Of a DNA stretch of 8,067 nt, positions 1 to 6,559 are shown in pieces (position 1 is the stretch's first letter; each line of letters begins with the position of its first letter). The stretch is from the NCBI GenBank assembly GCA_036522815.1, contig DATDFC010000072.1, forward strand, positions 1 through 8,067. The letters are read 5' to 3'. The DNA comes from AG41 sp036522815. GTDB lineage: Bacteria > Gemmatimonadota > Gemmatimonadetes > Gemmatimonadales > GWC2-71-9. The position numbers and the translations under genes were made by a program. A model generated the notes under the pieces. The model did no database searches. It saw nothing but the letters and a program-made list of their open reading frames with translations, and was not told the origin of the DNA.

Positions 1-186
1 GATGATGTCGTAGATCCCCTGCTCGGCCACGCCGAACGACGCCTGGGTGCGGCGCACGTTCTCGGCCACCCGCTGCTCCTGGGTGCCGGAGAACAGGGCG
101 CCGGCAACGAGCGCGCCCACGACCACGAGCGCGACGATCGCAATGGCGAGCGCCATGCCGCGCTCGTTCTTCAGGACGTGCTTCAT
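1..186 (-). CDS. PilX-like minor pilin of cassette B, N-terminal part only
   Basis: The open frame begins at ATG 186-184 and runs off the left edge, giving 62 visible residues. An AAGGAG ribosome binding site at 198-193 lies six bases before the ATG and fixes the start. The protein opens with a short basic leader ending in NERG. A hydrophobic helix follows (about residues 11-33, beginning MALAIAIVAL), then a polar helix with QEQRVAENVRR. This is the layout of the PilX N-terminal family, minor pilins thought to sit at the tip of type IV pili and to be processed by the prepilin peptidase. If cleavage is after Gly10, position +5 is Ile rather than the usual Glu. It is the last visible gene of cassette B, 35 nt after the PilW-like gene, and occupies the same place as the PilX-like gene of cassette A. 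The C-terminal domain cannot be judged. Confidence 0.8.
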   Translation of the reverse strand, partial: MKHVLKNERGMALAIAIVALVVVGALVAGALFSGTQEQRVAENVRRTQASFGVAEQGIYDII

Positions 187-221
187 ACCCGACTCCTTGC
201 GGTTCACGTGTGGCCCGCCCG

Positions 222-1157
222 TCAGTTGCACGGGCTGGGAGGCAGCGAGCGCGGTCCGCAGCGCGGATTGTTCCGCAACGCGACCCAGCTGACGACGCTA
301 TCGATCTTGTAAGCCTGCTTGCCGGTCCCCGCACTCCGGATCGGCGACGCCGTGCGGGCGCGCAGCACGAACCCGATCTGCGCCACCTTGGACGAATCGG
401 CAGTCACGGCGCCGACGCTGTCGTAGTAACTGAACGTCACGCCGTTCGGGCCGATCAGCGGACCGATCATCGGCTGGATCGTGCCGCCCGACGCTGGATT
501 GCGCTGCCCCAGGTACCAGTTGGTGTCCGGTGCGGGTGCCTGGTACAGCTCGTAGGCGATCTTGTCGAAGCCGCGCAGCGGCGCGCCGCGGGTGATCGCG
601 CCCGCGCGGTTGAGGCTCGGGTCGTTGATCCATTGCGGCTGCAGGGTCAACAGGTATGCCGGGTTGTTCGCGACGTTCGAGTCGGCGCAGAACCCCGGGG
701 TGGCGTCCTGCTGCAGCTGCGCCGCCAGCCACTGGTCGTCGTTGCGGCTGGTCGGGTTGCCTTCCCAGTACACCATGATCGAGTCGCCCTTGCTGAACGT
801 TTGCCGGGTGCCGTAGATCGGCGTCTGCCGCACCGTCAGGACGATCTGACCGATGCCACCGCCCAACACCGGGTCCGCGCACACGAACGCCAGCACGCGC
901 ATGGCGCGGATGCGCAGCGAGGTGGCGGTCATGCCCTTGATGTCGCCGTCCGCCGCGTCCAGCTCGCGGAACTCGGCCGGCAGGATCGCGGCAGCCGCGC
1001 GGATGTTCTGCTGCAGGTCGATCGTCTGGGTCTGCGCCAGATAGACCCGCTGACTGTTGACCAGGACCTTGTACACGGCGGCCGAGACGATGCCCAACAA
1101 CACCAGGGCGATCATCAGTTCGACGAGGGTGAACCCTCGGCGTGCTAGAACAAGCAT
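222..1157 (-). CDS. PilW-like minor pilin of cassette B
   Basis: This 311-residue protein has a class III prepilin signal: basic leader MLVLARRG, then FTLVELMIALVLLG, with Glu at +5 of the mature protein if cleavage is after Gly8. The transmembrane/assembly helix spans about residues 9-30. A long amphipathic helix follows (QRVYLAQTQTIDLQQN...), then a large mostly beta exported domain containing four cysteines (FVCAD, GFCADS, NPRCG and SPCN at the C-terminus). The size, about 300 residues, and the helix followed by RAAAAILPAEFRELD fit the PilW/GspJ-type minor pilins that form the priming complex. ATG at 1157 is chosen because GGAG (1166-1163) stands five bases upstream and the leader is then short. 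The frame is open further upstream, but that would give an implausible 71-residue leader. The gene overlaps the end of the PilV-like gene by 13 nt. GspJ of a type II secretion system is the alternative family reading. Confidence 0.85.
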   Translation of the reverse strand: MLVLARRGFTLVELMIALVLLGIVSAAVYKVLVNSQRVYLAQTQTIDLQQNIRAAAAILPAEFRELDAADGDIKGMTATSLRIRAMRVLAFVCADPVLGGGIGQIVLTVRQTPIYGTRQTFSKGDSIMVYWEGNPTSRNDDQWLAAQLQQDATPGFCADSNVANNPAYLLTLQPQWINDPSLNRAGAITRGAPLRGFDKIAYELYQAPAPDTNWYLGQRNPASGGTIQPMIGPLIGPNGVTFSYYDSVGAVTADSSKVAQIGFVLRARTASPIRSAGTGKQAYKIDSVVSWVALRNNPRCGPRSLPPSPCN

Positions 1158-1528
1158 GAGAGCTCCGTCTCCGTGCTGTCGGTGCGCCACTTGCCGAGCG
1201 CCGTTTGGTACTTGCTCCGCATCACGATCTGCCAGTGCTTGGCCGTCTGGTTGGGCAGATTCCACTGAACGAAGCGCCAGGAGAGGGAATCGGCTGGCGT
1301 GCCGCCCCGCATCAACACCTCCGTGCCCCCCGCCTGCGACTTGCACCCCGTGACCCGCAGCATCTCGAGCCGCCGCTGCGCGTACTGCGCCGACACGGCG
1401 GAGCGCTGCCCCCGTCCAATCATCCGGGTCACGAGCGCCGCCGAGGTCACGAGCCCCAGCAGTCCCACCGTGAGCACCAGGATCGCGATGATCACCTCGA
1501 CCAGCGTGAATCCCTGTTCGCGTTTCAT
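1145..1528 (-). CDS. PilV/GspI-like minor pilin of cassette B
   Basis: A 127-residue protein starting MKREQGFTLVEVIIAILVL. It has a basic leader, prepilin peptidase site after Gly6, Glu at +5 and a hydrophobic helix to about residue 33. A polar helix follows (SAVSAQYAQRRLEMLRVTGC), then a short C-terminal domain ending in Cys-Leu-Phe. The xQxAxxRLExLR pattern after the helix is typical of PilV/GspI pilins. Two cysteines (GCKS and the third-last residue) may form a disulfide. The ATG shares its first base with the TGA of the preceding GspH/FimT-like gene (TGATG, 1530-1526), so translation is probably coupled. The reading frame continues upstream, but the prepilin leader makes 1528 the clear start. 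In a pilus it would act as an inner-membrane-inserted minor subunit of the initiation complex. Confidence 0.85.
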   Translation of the reverse strand: MKREQGFTLVEVIIAILVLTVGLLGLVTSAALVTRMIGRGQRSAVSAQYAQRRLEMLRVTGCKSQAGGTEVLMRGGTPADSLSWRFVQWNLPNQTAKHWQIVMRSKYQTALGKWRTDSTETELSCLF

Positions 1529-1977
1529 CAGTGCACCACCTTGCCGAGGGGATTGATCACGGTCGAGTCCAGGTTCGACCCCACGCTCCCCGCCAACCGC
1601 ACGACGGTGTTGCTGGTCAGGTTGTCCAGGCTGAGCCCGCGCGGGTCGTAGCGCACCGAGTCGCGCGTCGCGACCATCGTCACCTTGTAGCGGGTACCCA
1701 GCTGCTGCACCCCCGAGACGGTGTCGACTTTGGTCGGGCAGTTCGTCGTCACCCACACGGTTGCGTTGGTGGCGAGGAAGTGGATCACGCCGGGACAGCC
1801 CCGCTGAATCGCGACCGCCCGCGCCGTCGCCGCGAGCGTGCCCACCGCCGCACGCGCCGAGCGCACGTTCGCCTTGTCGAGCGACTGCCGGATCTTGGGG
1901 AAGCCGATCGCCGCGATAATACCGATCAGCACCACCACGATGACCATCTCGATCGTCGTAAAGCCCGAGCGTTTCAT
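1528..1977 (-). CDS. GspH/FimT-like minor pilin, first gene of cassette B
   Basis: A 149-residue pseudopilin. The leader MKRSG is followed by FTTIEMVIVVVLIGIIAAIGFPKI, with Glu at +5 after predicted cleavage at Gly5 and a Pro in the helix as in true pilins. An alpha helix with RSARAAVGTLAATARAVAIQRG follows, the region where GspH/FimT pilins carry a similar helix, then a beta-rich globular part with one cysteine pair (RGCPG, TNCPT). ATG 1977 is preceded by GGAGG at 1989-1985 with a seven-base spacer, a strong and unambiguous start. The in-frame upstream ATG at 2034 would add 19 non-leader residues and is rejected. It heads cassette B, 133 nt after the response regulator, and has a promoter-like sequence just upstream. 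It is the same length as its cassette A counterpart (with the TTG start) but much diverged. Confidence 0.85.
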   Translation of the reverse strand: MKRSGFTTIEMVIVVVLIGIIAAIGFPKIRQSLDKANVRSARAAVGTLAATARAVAIQRGCPGVIHFLATNATVWVTTNCPTKVDTVSGVQQLGTRYKVTMVATRDSVRYDPRGLSLDNLTSNTVVRLAGSVGSNLDSTVINPLGKVVH

Positions 1978-2002
1978 GCACGTGCCTCCGTCCGCGGCCC
2001 AC

Positions 2003-2031
2003 ATACTATCACGTCCCGTGCCAAGTTGTAA
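2003..2031 (-). promoter_or_regulatory. Candidate promoter of cassette B (sigma-54-like, overlapping a sigma-70-like pair)
   Basis: On the minus strand, TTGGCACG (2024-2017) matches the sigma-54 -24 element completely. The -12 element at the correct spacing is GTGAT (2012-2008), which keeps the key G but has A where the consensus C should be. A start near 1998 would give a leader of about 20 nt carrying the GGAGG site. The same segment also fits a weak sigma-70 pair: TTACAA (2031-2026), 17 bases, TAGTAT (2008-2003). The sigma-54 reading gains weight because the gene just upstream encodes a sigma-54 activator. It loses weight from the imperfect -12. The function is inferred. Confidence 0.4.
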
Positions 2032-2088
2032 CATATTGTATTAATTGACGTTATGCGCGCTGATGTAACGGCCAGCACTGCAAATCAA

Positions 2089-2100
2089 TGCACGAGTGCA
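2089..2100. repeat. Inverted repeat TGCAC-GA-GTGCA, possible activator-binding site
   Basis: This perfect 12-base palindrome (TGCAC, two bases, GTGCA) lies 11 bases after the response regulator stop codon. It is surrounded by further TGCA-containing words (ACTGCA at 2077-2082, GCTGCAC at 2105-2111). It is about 90-100 bp upstream of the predicted sigma-54 start for cassette B, the usual distance for an NtrC-type enhancer. The rest of the 133-nt gap (2110-1978) holds an AT-rich patch around 2030-2062 and no gene. The palindrome could instead form a weak hairpin ending the regulator transcript, but it has no good U tract. Confidence 0.35.
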
Positions 2101-2110
2101 GATGGCTGCA

Positions 2111-3463
2111 CTAGTCGATGCCGTACCGATCCATCTTGTAGAACAGCGTCCGGAGGCTGACGCCGAGCCGCTTCGCGGCCGCCCGACGGTTGCCTCCCGC
2201 CTCTTCCAAGGCACCGGTAATCGCCCGGCGCTCGGCCGCCTCGACCACATCGCGTAGCGACCCCGGAGACCCCGGGGACCCCGGGCTCGCGCCCGGGGTT
2301 AGTTGGACCGCAGGGCTGAAATCCGCGGGCTCGAGGATCTCCTTGTCGGTCAGCACGGCCGCCCGCTCGATGGCGTGCTCCAGTGCCCGCACGTTCCCGG
2401 GCCACGGTTGCTCGCGCAGCCACGCGACCGACGCTTCGCTCAAGGCCACGGCGTGACCCATCCGGCGTGCCGCCTGGACCGCGAAGTGACTCGCCAGGGG
2501 CGCGATATCCTCGCGTCGCTCGGCGAGCCGGGGCAGGTGGATCGTCACCACGTTCAAGCGATCGAACAGATCGTGCCGGAACCGGCCGGCGCCGGCTTCG
2601 GTCGCGAGGTCCTTGGCCGTGGCGGCGAGGAGCCGCACGTCGACCCGCCGGGTCTTCTGGTCGCCCACGCGCCGGACCTCACCTTCCTGGAGGACGCGCA
2701 ACAGCTTGGCCTGCAGCGCCAGCGGCAGTTCGCCAATCTCGTCCAGCAGCAGTGTGCCGCCGTCCGCCTGCTCGAACAGACCGGGACGGTCCCCGGACGC
2801 GCCCGTGAAGGCGCCTTTGACGGAGCCGAACAGCTCCGATTCGAGCAGTGTCTCCGGTATGGCGGCGCAGTTCACCGCGACGAACGGGCCGGCCGCCCGC
2901 GGACCGGCCCGGTGAATGGCCTGGGCGATGACCTCCTTGCCGGTACCGCGCTCGCCCGTGATGAGAACCGTGGTGCGGTGCGCGGCCACGCGTGCCACGA
3001 TGTCGAGCGCTTGCCGCATCGCCGGGCTTTCGGCGATCAGCGCCCGGGTAGCGGGACTGCTGTCGAGCTGTGCCCTGAGTGTCGCGATGGTGTGACCGAG
3101 CCGCTCGCGCTCTTCCGCCTTGCGCAGCGTCAGCACGACCTCGTCCGGGCGGAACGGCTTGGCGACGTAGTCGTATGCGCCCTCCTTCATGGCGGCCAGG
3201 GCCGCCTCCTCGCCGCCGTAGGCGCTCATCATGATCACGAGGGCGGGACCGCCGCCGCTCTTGTAGGCGCGCAGGAAGGCGAGCCCGTCCATGTCGGCCA
3301 TGCGCACATCGCACAGGATCAAATCGAACGGCTCGGCCCGGGCGCGCTCGAGCGCGCGGGCGGCGCTCCCCTCGGCGACCACGTCGTAGCCCGCGTCCCC
3401 CAGCAGCAGGCCCAGCGACTGGCGCAGGCCCGGCTCGTCGTCGACCACCAGTACCCGCGTCAT
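2111..3463 (-). CDS. NtrC-family sigma-54-dependent response regulator (PilR-like)
   Basis: A 450-residue, three-domain activator. Receiver domain: about residues 1-115, with acidic pair D8/D9, phospho-acceptor D52 in LILCDVRM, S80 and K102 in AKPF. AAA+ sigma-54 activation domain: about 139-375, with Walker A GERGTGKE (170-177), the intact sigma-54 contact loop GAFTGA (217-222), Walker B GTLLLDE (236-242), and later RFRHDLFDRLNV and PWPGNVRALEH. Fis-type helix-turn-helix: about 403-447 (GNRRAAAKRLGVSLRTLFYKM). It should be phosphorylated by the kinase encoded just upstream and activate sigma-54 promoters, probably of pilus genes. ATG 3463 overlaps the kinase TGA (ATGA), indicating coupling. 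An upstream extension of the frame is rejected because the receiver begins directly at this Met. A PilR assignment rests on context. NtrC/HydG/ZraR-type relatives are alike in sequence. The linker before the HTH carries PGSPGSPGS, encoded by a tandem DNA repeat. Confidence 0.93.
   Translation of the reverse strand: MTRVLVVDDEPGLRQSLGLLLGDAGYDVVAEGSAARALERARAEPFDLILCDVRMADMDGLAFLRAYKSGGGPALVIMMSAYGGEEAALAAMKEGAYDYVAKPFRPDEVVLTLRKAEERERLGHTIATLRAQLDSSPATRALIAESPAMRQALDIVARVAAHRTTVLITGERGTGKEVIAQAIHRAGPRAAGPFVAVNCAAIPETLLESELFGSVKGAFTGASGDRPGLFEQADGGTLLLDEIGELPLALQAKLLRVLQEGEVRRVGDQKTRRVDVRLLAATAKDLATEAGAGRFRHDLFDRLNVVTIHLPRLAERREDIAPLASHFAVQAARRMGHAVALSEASVAWLREQPWPGNVRALEHAIERAAVLTDKEILEPADFSPAVQLTPGASPGSPGSPGSLRDVVEAAERRAITGALEEAGGNRRAAAKRLGVSLRTLFYKMDRYGID
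2259..2285 (-). repeat. Three tandem 9-bp repeats in the regulator linker
   Basis: GACCCCGG(A/G) occurs three times head to tail on the plus strand (2259-2267, 2268-2276, 2277-2285). The coding strand reads Pro-Gly-Ser three times, about residues 394-402, between the AAA+ domain and the DNA-binding domain. Gains or losses of a unit keep the frame and would only change linker length. Confidence 0.8.
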
Positions 3464-4602
3464 CGGTACCGGTCCGCGCGCGGGAAGAACATCTTGAATG
3501 CGGCCCCACCTTCCCGCGCCGTATCGACCCACACGACGCCGCCCATGTCTTCCACGGCACGGGCCACGATCGCGAGGCCCAGCCCCGTGCCCCGGCCGGG
3601 CGCCTTGGTGGTGTAGAACGGGTCGAACACCTTGTCGCGGTCGTCGGGCGGCACGCCCGGCCCCGAGTCGGCGACGAATACCAGCGCACCCGGCAGCCCG
3701 GAAGAGAACTCCGGGCGCATCGGCCGGCGCTCGGTCGCACGGGGAAAGCGCGTGGGCGGCGGGTCCGTGGCGCGCTTCGAGTTCAGCTCACGGGGCCGGT
3801 AGTCCCACGGCCGGCCTCCCACAATGACGATGCCGCCGGGGGCGGCGTCCAAGGCGTTCAAGACCAGGTTGACGATGGCCTGCTCGAGGAGGTGGCGTCG
3901 GCCGAGAATGTGGGGAATCCCGGGCTCGAGGTCGAGCGCCGCGCGGGCGGCCCGCAGCGCTCCCTGGGCTTCGAGCAATGCGTACGCGCCCCGTGCCACG
4001 GCCGCCGGATCGAGCGGCGCCAACGCCTCCTCGTGGGGACGCGCGTAGTCGAGCAGGCCGCGCACGATCCGGTCGATGCGCTCGAGCTCGCGCGCCACGC
4101 CGTCGAGCACCTCGGCGTCCGCGCCCCCCCCCCGGCGCCGCAGCACTTCGACGTACGTGCCCAGCGCGCCCAGCGGGTTCCCCACTTCGTGCGCGATCCC
4201 GGCGGCGAGGCGACCAATCCCTGCGAGCTTTTCCGAGCGCACCACCTGGCCCTGGGCGTCGAGCAGATGGTCGGTCATGCGGTTGAGACGCTCGGCGAGC
4301 ATGGAGAAATCGCTGGTCTCGGCGTCGGGAGCGCGTCGTGCCAGGTCGCCGTCCGCCACCGCGTCCGCCGTGGCCACGATGTGGCCCAGCGGCCACAGGA
4401 TCAGTCGATTGACCAGGTGGCGGCCGAACACCACGAACACCGCCACCTCCAGCCCGACCATGAGCAGCAGCAGGACGAAGGTGCGCTCCGGGGCGAGCAC
4501 GTTCACCACCAGCATCGTCGCCACGCCCACCAGGAGCGCGGCGGCGGCGAGGAACGAGAGATAGAACAGCAGCTCGGTGCGAAGCGCGGGTTTGGACGGC
4601 AT
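3460..4602 (-). CDS. Membrane sensor histidine kinase (PilS/NtrB-like) with unusual insertion
   Basis: A 380-residue kinase, the expected partner of the following sigma-54 regulator. Two hydrophobic segments (about residues 11-37 and 42-59) are joined by only a few residues (APERT), so there is almost no periplasmic sensor domain. A HAMP-like linker follows (about 60-115). The dimerisation/phosphoacceptor domain contains RLAAGIAHEVGNPLGAL with His138. The catalytic domain has the N box (AIVNLVLNALDA, N245/N249), DSGPG (312-316), DPFYTTK (327-333) and GRGTGLGLA (336-344). About 40 Pro/Arg-rich residues (264-302) separate the N box region from DSGPG, longer than usual. A ten-G run encodes Gly158-160. 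ATG 4602 is preferred. A TTG at 4623 would add seven residues and has no better ribosome binding site. It lies 53 nt after the PilX-like gene and overlaps the regulator start by four bases. PilS proteins often have more membrane segments, so the name is contextual. Confidence 0.9.
   Translation of the reverse strand: MPSKPALRTELLFYLSFLAAAALLVGVATMLVVNVLAPERTFVLLLLMVGLEVAVFVVFGRHLVNRLILWPLGHIVATADAVADGDLARRAPDAETSDFSMLAERLNRMTDHLLDAQGQVVRSEKLAGIGRLAAGIAHEVGNPLGALGTYVEVLRRRGGGADAEVLDGVARELERIDRIVRGLLDYARPHEEALAPLDPAAVARGAYALLEAQGALRAARAALDLEPGIPHILGRRHLLEQAIVNLVLNALDAAPGGIVIVGGRPWDYRPRELNSKRATDPPPTRFPRATERRPMRPEFSSGLPGALVFVADSGPGVPPDDRDKVFDPFYTTKAPGRGTGLGLAIVARAVEDMGGVVWVDTAREGGAAFKMFFPRADRYR
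4124..4133 (-). repeat. Ten-base G homopolymer inside the kinase gene
   Basis: The coding strand has ten consecutive G (ten C on the plus strand), encoding the end of Arg157, Gly158, Gly159 and part of Gly160, just after the phosphoacceptor His138 region. A slip of one base would truncate or scramble the protein before its ATP-binding domain. It is a possible slipped-strand contingency tract or a sequencing-error hotspot. Confidence 0.9.
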
Positions 4603-4615
4603 GGGAGCAATACTC

Positions 4616-4640
4616 AGCCGCAAGCGATAAGCCGCAAGCG
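4616..4640. repeat. 11-bp direct repeat between the PilX-like and kinase genes
   Basis: AGCCGCAAGCG occurs at 4616-4626 and again at 4630-4640, separated by ATA. It fills most of the 53-nt gap between the PilX-like stop (4656) and the kinase ATG (4602). It lacks dyad symmetry, so it is not a terminator. It could be a small intergenic repeat or a binding site. No function can be read from it. Confidence 0.6.
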
Positions 4641-4655
4641 GTGACCGGCGTGCGA

Positions 4656-5717
4656 CTAGTAGGTCGGCCAGTTATCGATCCATGCGTTGGAATAGCCGAC
4701 CAGCTGCCCCATCCCGGCCATGGCGTTGGCGACGTTGCAGGAATTGTAGTTGAACGACTTGGTCCCGTTGCCGATGTCGTCCGGCGGCACCGTGGCGCCG
4801 AGCGTCACGTTCAACCCGGTCACCGTGGCGCCGTTCACCGCGTTGTTGCCGTTGGACGTGAGATTGTCGCCGACGAGCAGCACGCCGTTCCAGGTGATGT
4901 TGCCGCTGATCGTGAGGCTGCCCGTCACGATCAGCGTGCCCTGGCCGTCGCCGGGCAGCGCGAAATTGCCTTTCACGAGGATGGTAGGCCAGTAGTTCGG
5001 ATTCGTGAACGAGGGCCACGATGCCGGCGGAATCGTGATGTCGGGAGTGATGGCCGTCCCACCGGCCAACCCGGCCCAGTCGATCTTCACCGAGTCGGAC
5101 ATCTGGGCCGGGGTGGGGGCGACGGTGTCGACCGGGGGGTTCCCCTGGGGCGCGAGCTGGCCGCCGTTCTGGGTGTAGCCGGGATTCCCGGGGACGGCGA
5201 CGCCGGCGACGGCCGGCTGCTTGCCGCACTGGTCCGCGCCGCTCCCCATGGCCGACGAGCCGTTCTTGTGGAGCCCGCTCAGGCTCGTCCATCCGGCGAG
5301 CACGTTCATCGAGCCGGCCTGCCACACGGCGTATTCCGCGACCGTGCGCTCGGCCTGGGGCGTGCCCGACAGCGCCGGGACGGTGCTGACGCCGTGGGAG
5401 CGGACCGCGTAGCCGTAGCGCCCCATCAGCGTGTCGTAGCGGATGCGCTTGAGGATCACGTCGGCGTAGCCGCCCCCGAGGGAGACCCGGGTGGACTCGC
5501 TCCAGGCCGGCGGCGCCGCCGTGAAGCCGAACGAGTCGCGCTGCGCGATGAACAGCTCGAGCCCCGTCTCGGCGAGCGTAAAGGCATCGAGCGCCGCTGC
5601 GTCGTTGGCGTGCACGCGCCGCTCGCTCGACAGCGCGGCGAACCCCGCCGCGAGCAGGATCGTCAGCACGACGACCACGAACAGTGCCATTGGCAGTGCA
5701 ACACCGCGCCGGGTCAT
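4656..5717 (-). CDS. PilX-like minor pilin of cassette A with C-terminal beta-helix-like domain
   Basis: A 353-residue protein. The leader MTRRG is followed by VALPMALFVVVVLTILLAAGF (helix, about 6-29). A polar helix comes next with ERRVHANDAAALDAFTLAETGLELF, the signature of the PilX N-terminal family. If cut after Gly5, position +5 is Met, so the usual Glu5 is absent. After about residue 135 there is a Gly/Pro/Asn-rich region. About 245-305 carries a repeating pattern of short hydrophobic strands ending in G or NG (LIVTGSLTISGN, WNGVLLVGDNLTSNG, GATVTGLN), suggesting a small parallel beta-helix such as is seen in bactofilin-like or polymer-forming folds. The C-terminus ends NWPTY. Two cysteines are visible, C164 and C327. 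ATG 5717 overlaps the TGA of the PilW-like gene (ATGA). The frame stays open far upstream, but the prepilin-like leader sets the start. Likely a tip-complex subunit. The exposed domain could be an adhesive or surface-contact module (inference). Confidence 0.85.
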   Translation of the reverse strand: MTRRGVALPMALFVVVVLTILLAAGFAALSSERRVHANDAAALDAFTLAETGLELFIAQRDSFGFTAAPPAWSESTRVSLGGGYADVILKRIRYDTLMGRYGYAVRSHGVSTVPALSGTPQAERTVAEYAVWQAGSMNVLAGWTSLSGLHKNGSSAMGSGADQCGKQPAVAGVAVPGNPGYTQNGGQLAPQGNPPVDTVAPTPAQMSDSVKIDWAGLAGGTAITPDITIPPASWPSFTNPNYWPTILVKGNFALPGDGQGTLIVTGSLTISGNITWNGVLLVGDNLTSNGNNAVNGATVTGLNVTLGATVPPDDIGNGTKSFNYNSCNVANAMAGMGQLVGYSNAWIDNWPTY

Positions 5718-6553
5718 TTGAGCTGGTTGTTGAAGAACACCGCGGTCACCACCTGCGCCTGGCGGGGCGCGGAGGCGCCTTCCGGAGCACGGTCGCTCTG
5801 GCTCGTGAGGCCCAGCTCGAGGCCGCGCACGTTGCTCAAGGGGCTCGGCACGGCGGCGTGGGCCGTGTCGCTCCCGACGACGAAGAAGCGGAATTTCGCG
5901 CTGGTGTCGAACGGGGCCACCAGCTCGTCGGTCTGCCCGGTCGCCACGGTCGTGCGCCACAGCGCCATCCGACCGGGGAGCGCGACCGAGGGCTTGAACT
6001 GGTAGGTCAATCGCTGGATCAGAAACACCGTTGTCCCGATGGCGGTGACGGTCGGCAGCGTCGCGGGGAGCGGCGGCCGCACACCCACCACCCGCCCACC
6101 CGGCAGCGTCACCACGTTCGCCGCGACGCACAGGGAGGCGTTGTCGTTGGCGACCGAGGTACCGGCCTCGACGTACGTGATGGTGCCGAGCGAGTCGCGC
6201 CAGCCATACCCAGAGAAGCCCGCCGCGGCGTACACCGTAGAGTCGACCGGCCAGAGGGACAGCGTCGTCTGGACGGGGGTGTTCGCGCATACGACCCCGA
6301 TCGCATACGGCACCCGCATGGTCACCTGGGTGGGCGTCGCCGACACCAACCCCCCCGTCGCTTCGACCATGCGCACATCCGACAGCACCGTGTTGATCGC
6401 CATGCGCGAGACGAGGCGGGCACGGCGCAGCTGCCCCTCCTGATCGTAGAAGCGGGACTGCGACAGGAACAGGCGCGTCAGCGCGGCGCCGATCACGCCC
6501 ATGACGACCATGCCGACGATCAGCTCGGCCAGAGTGAAGCCGCGGCGGCTCAT
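5714..6553 (-). CDS. PilW-like minor pilin of cassette A
   Basis: A 279-residue protein starting MSRRGFTLAELIVGMVVMGVIG: prepilin peptidase site after Gly5, Glu at +5, assembly helix to about residue 28. A charged helix follows (RFYDQEGQLRRARLVSRMAINTVLSDVRMVE), then a large beta-rich domain of about 200 residues with two cysteines (VVCAN, SLCVA). This is the usual PilW/GspJ arrangement, a subunit of the minor pilin complex that starts pilus assembly. ATG 6553 is preferred over a TTG three bases upstream. AGGGA overlapping the preceding TAG serves as ribosome binding site with a short spacer. The gene starts six bases after the PilV-like stop and ends in an ATGA overlap with the PilX-like gene. 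Its exported domain shows no obvious similarity by eye to the cassette B PilW-like protein. Confidence 0.86.
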   Translation of the reverse strand: MSRRGFTLAELIVGMVVMGVIGAALTRLFLSQSRFYDQEGQLRRARLVSRMAINTVLSDVRMVEATGGLVSATPTQVTMRVPYAIGVVCANTPVQTTLSLWPVDSTVYAAAGFSGYGWRDSLGTITYVEAGTSVANDNASLCVAANVVTLPGGRVVGVRPPLPATLPTVTAIGTTVFLIQRLTYQFKPSVALPGRMALWRTTVATGQTDELVAPFDTSAKFRFFVVGSDTAHAAVPSPLSNVRGLELGLTSQSDRAPEGASAPRQAQVVTAVFFNNQLK

Positions 6554-6559
6554 CAATCC

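Noticed and set aside
2089..2100. Terminator of the regulator operon
   Set aside because: The palindrome has only a two-base centre, the possible stem is about four pairs, and no T run follows directly.
3460..4602. Frameshifted kinase pseudogene
   Set aside because: The ten-G tract raised this, but the frame is continuous through all kinase boxes, so the gene as given is intact.
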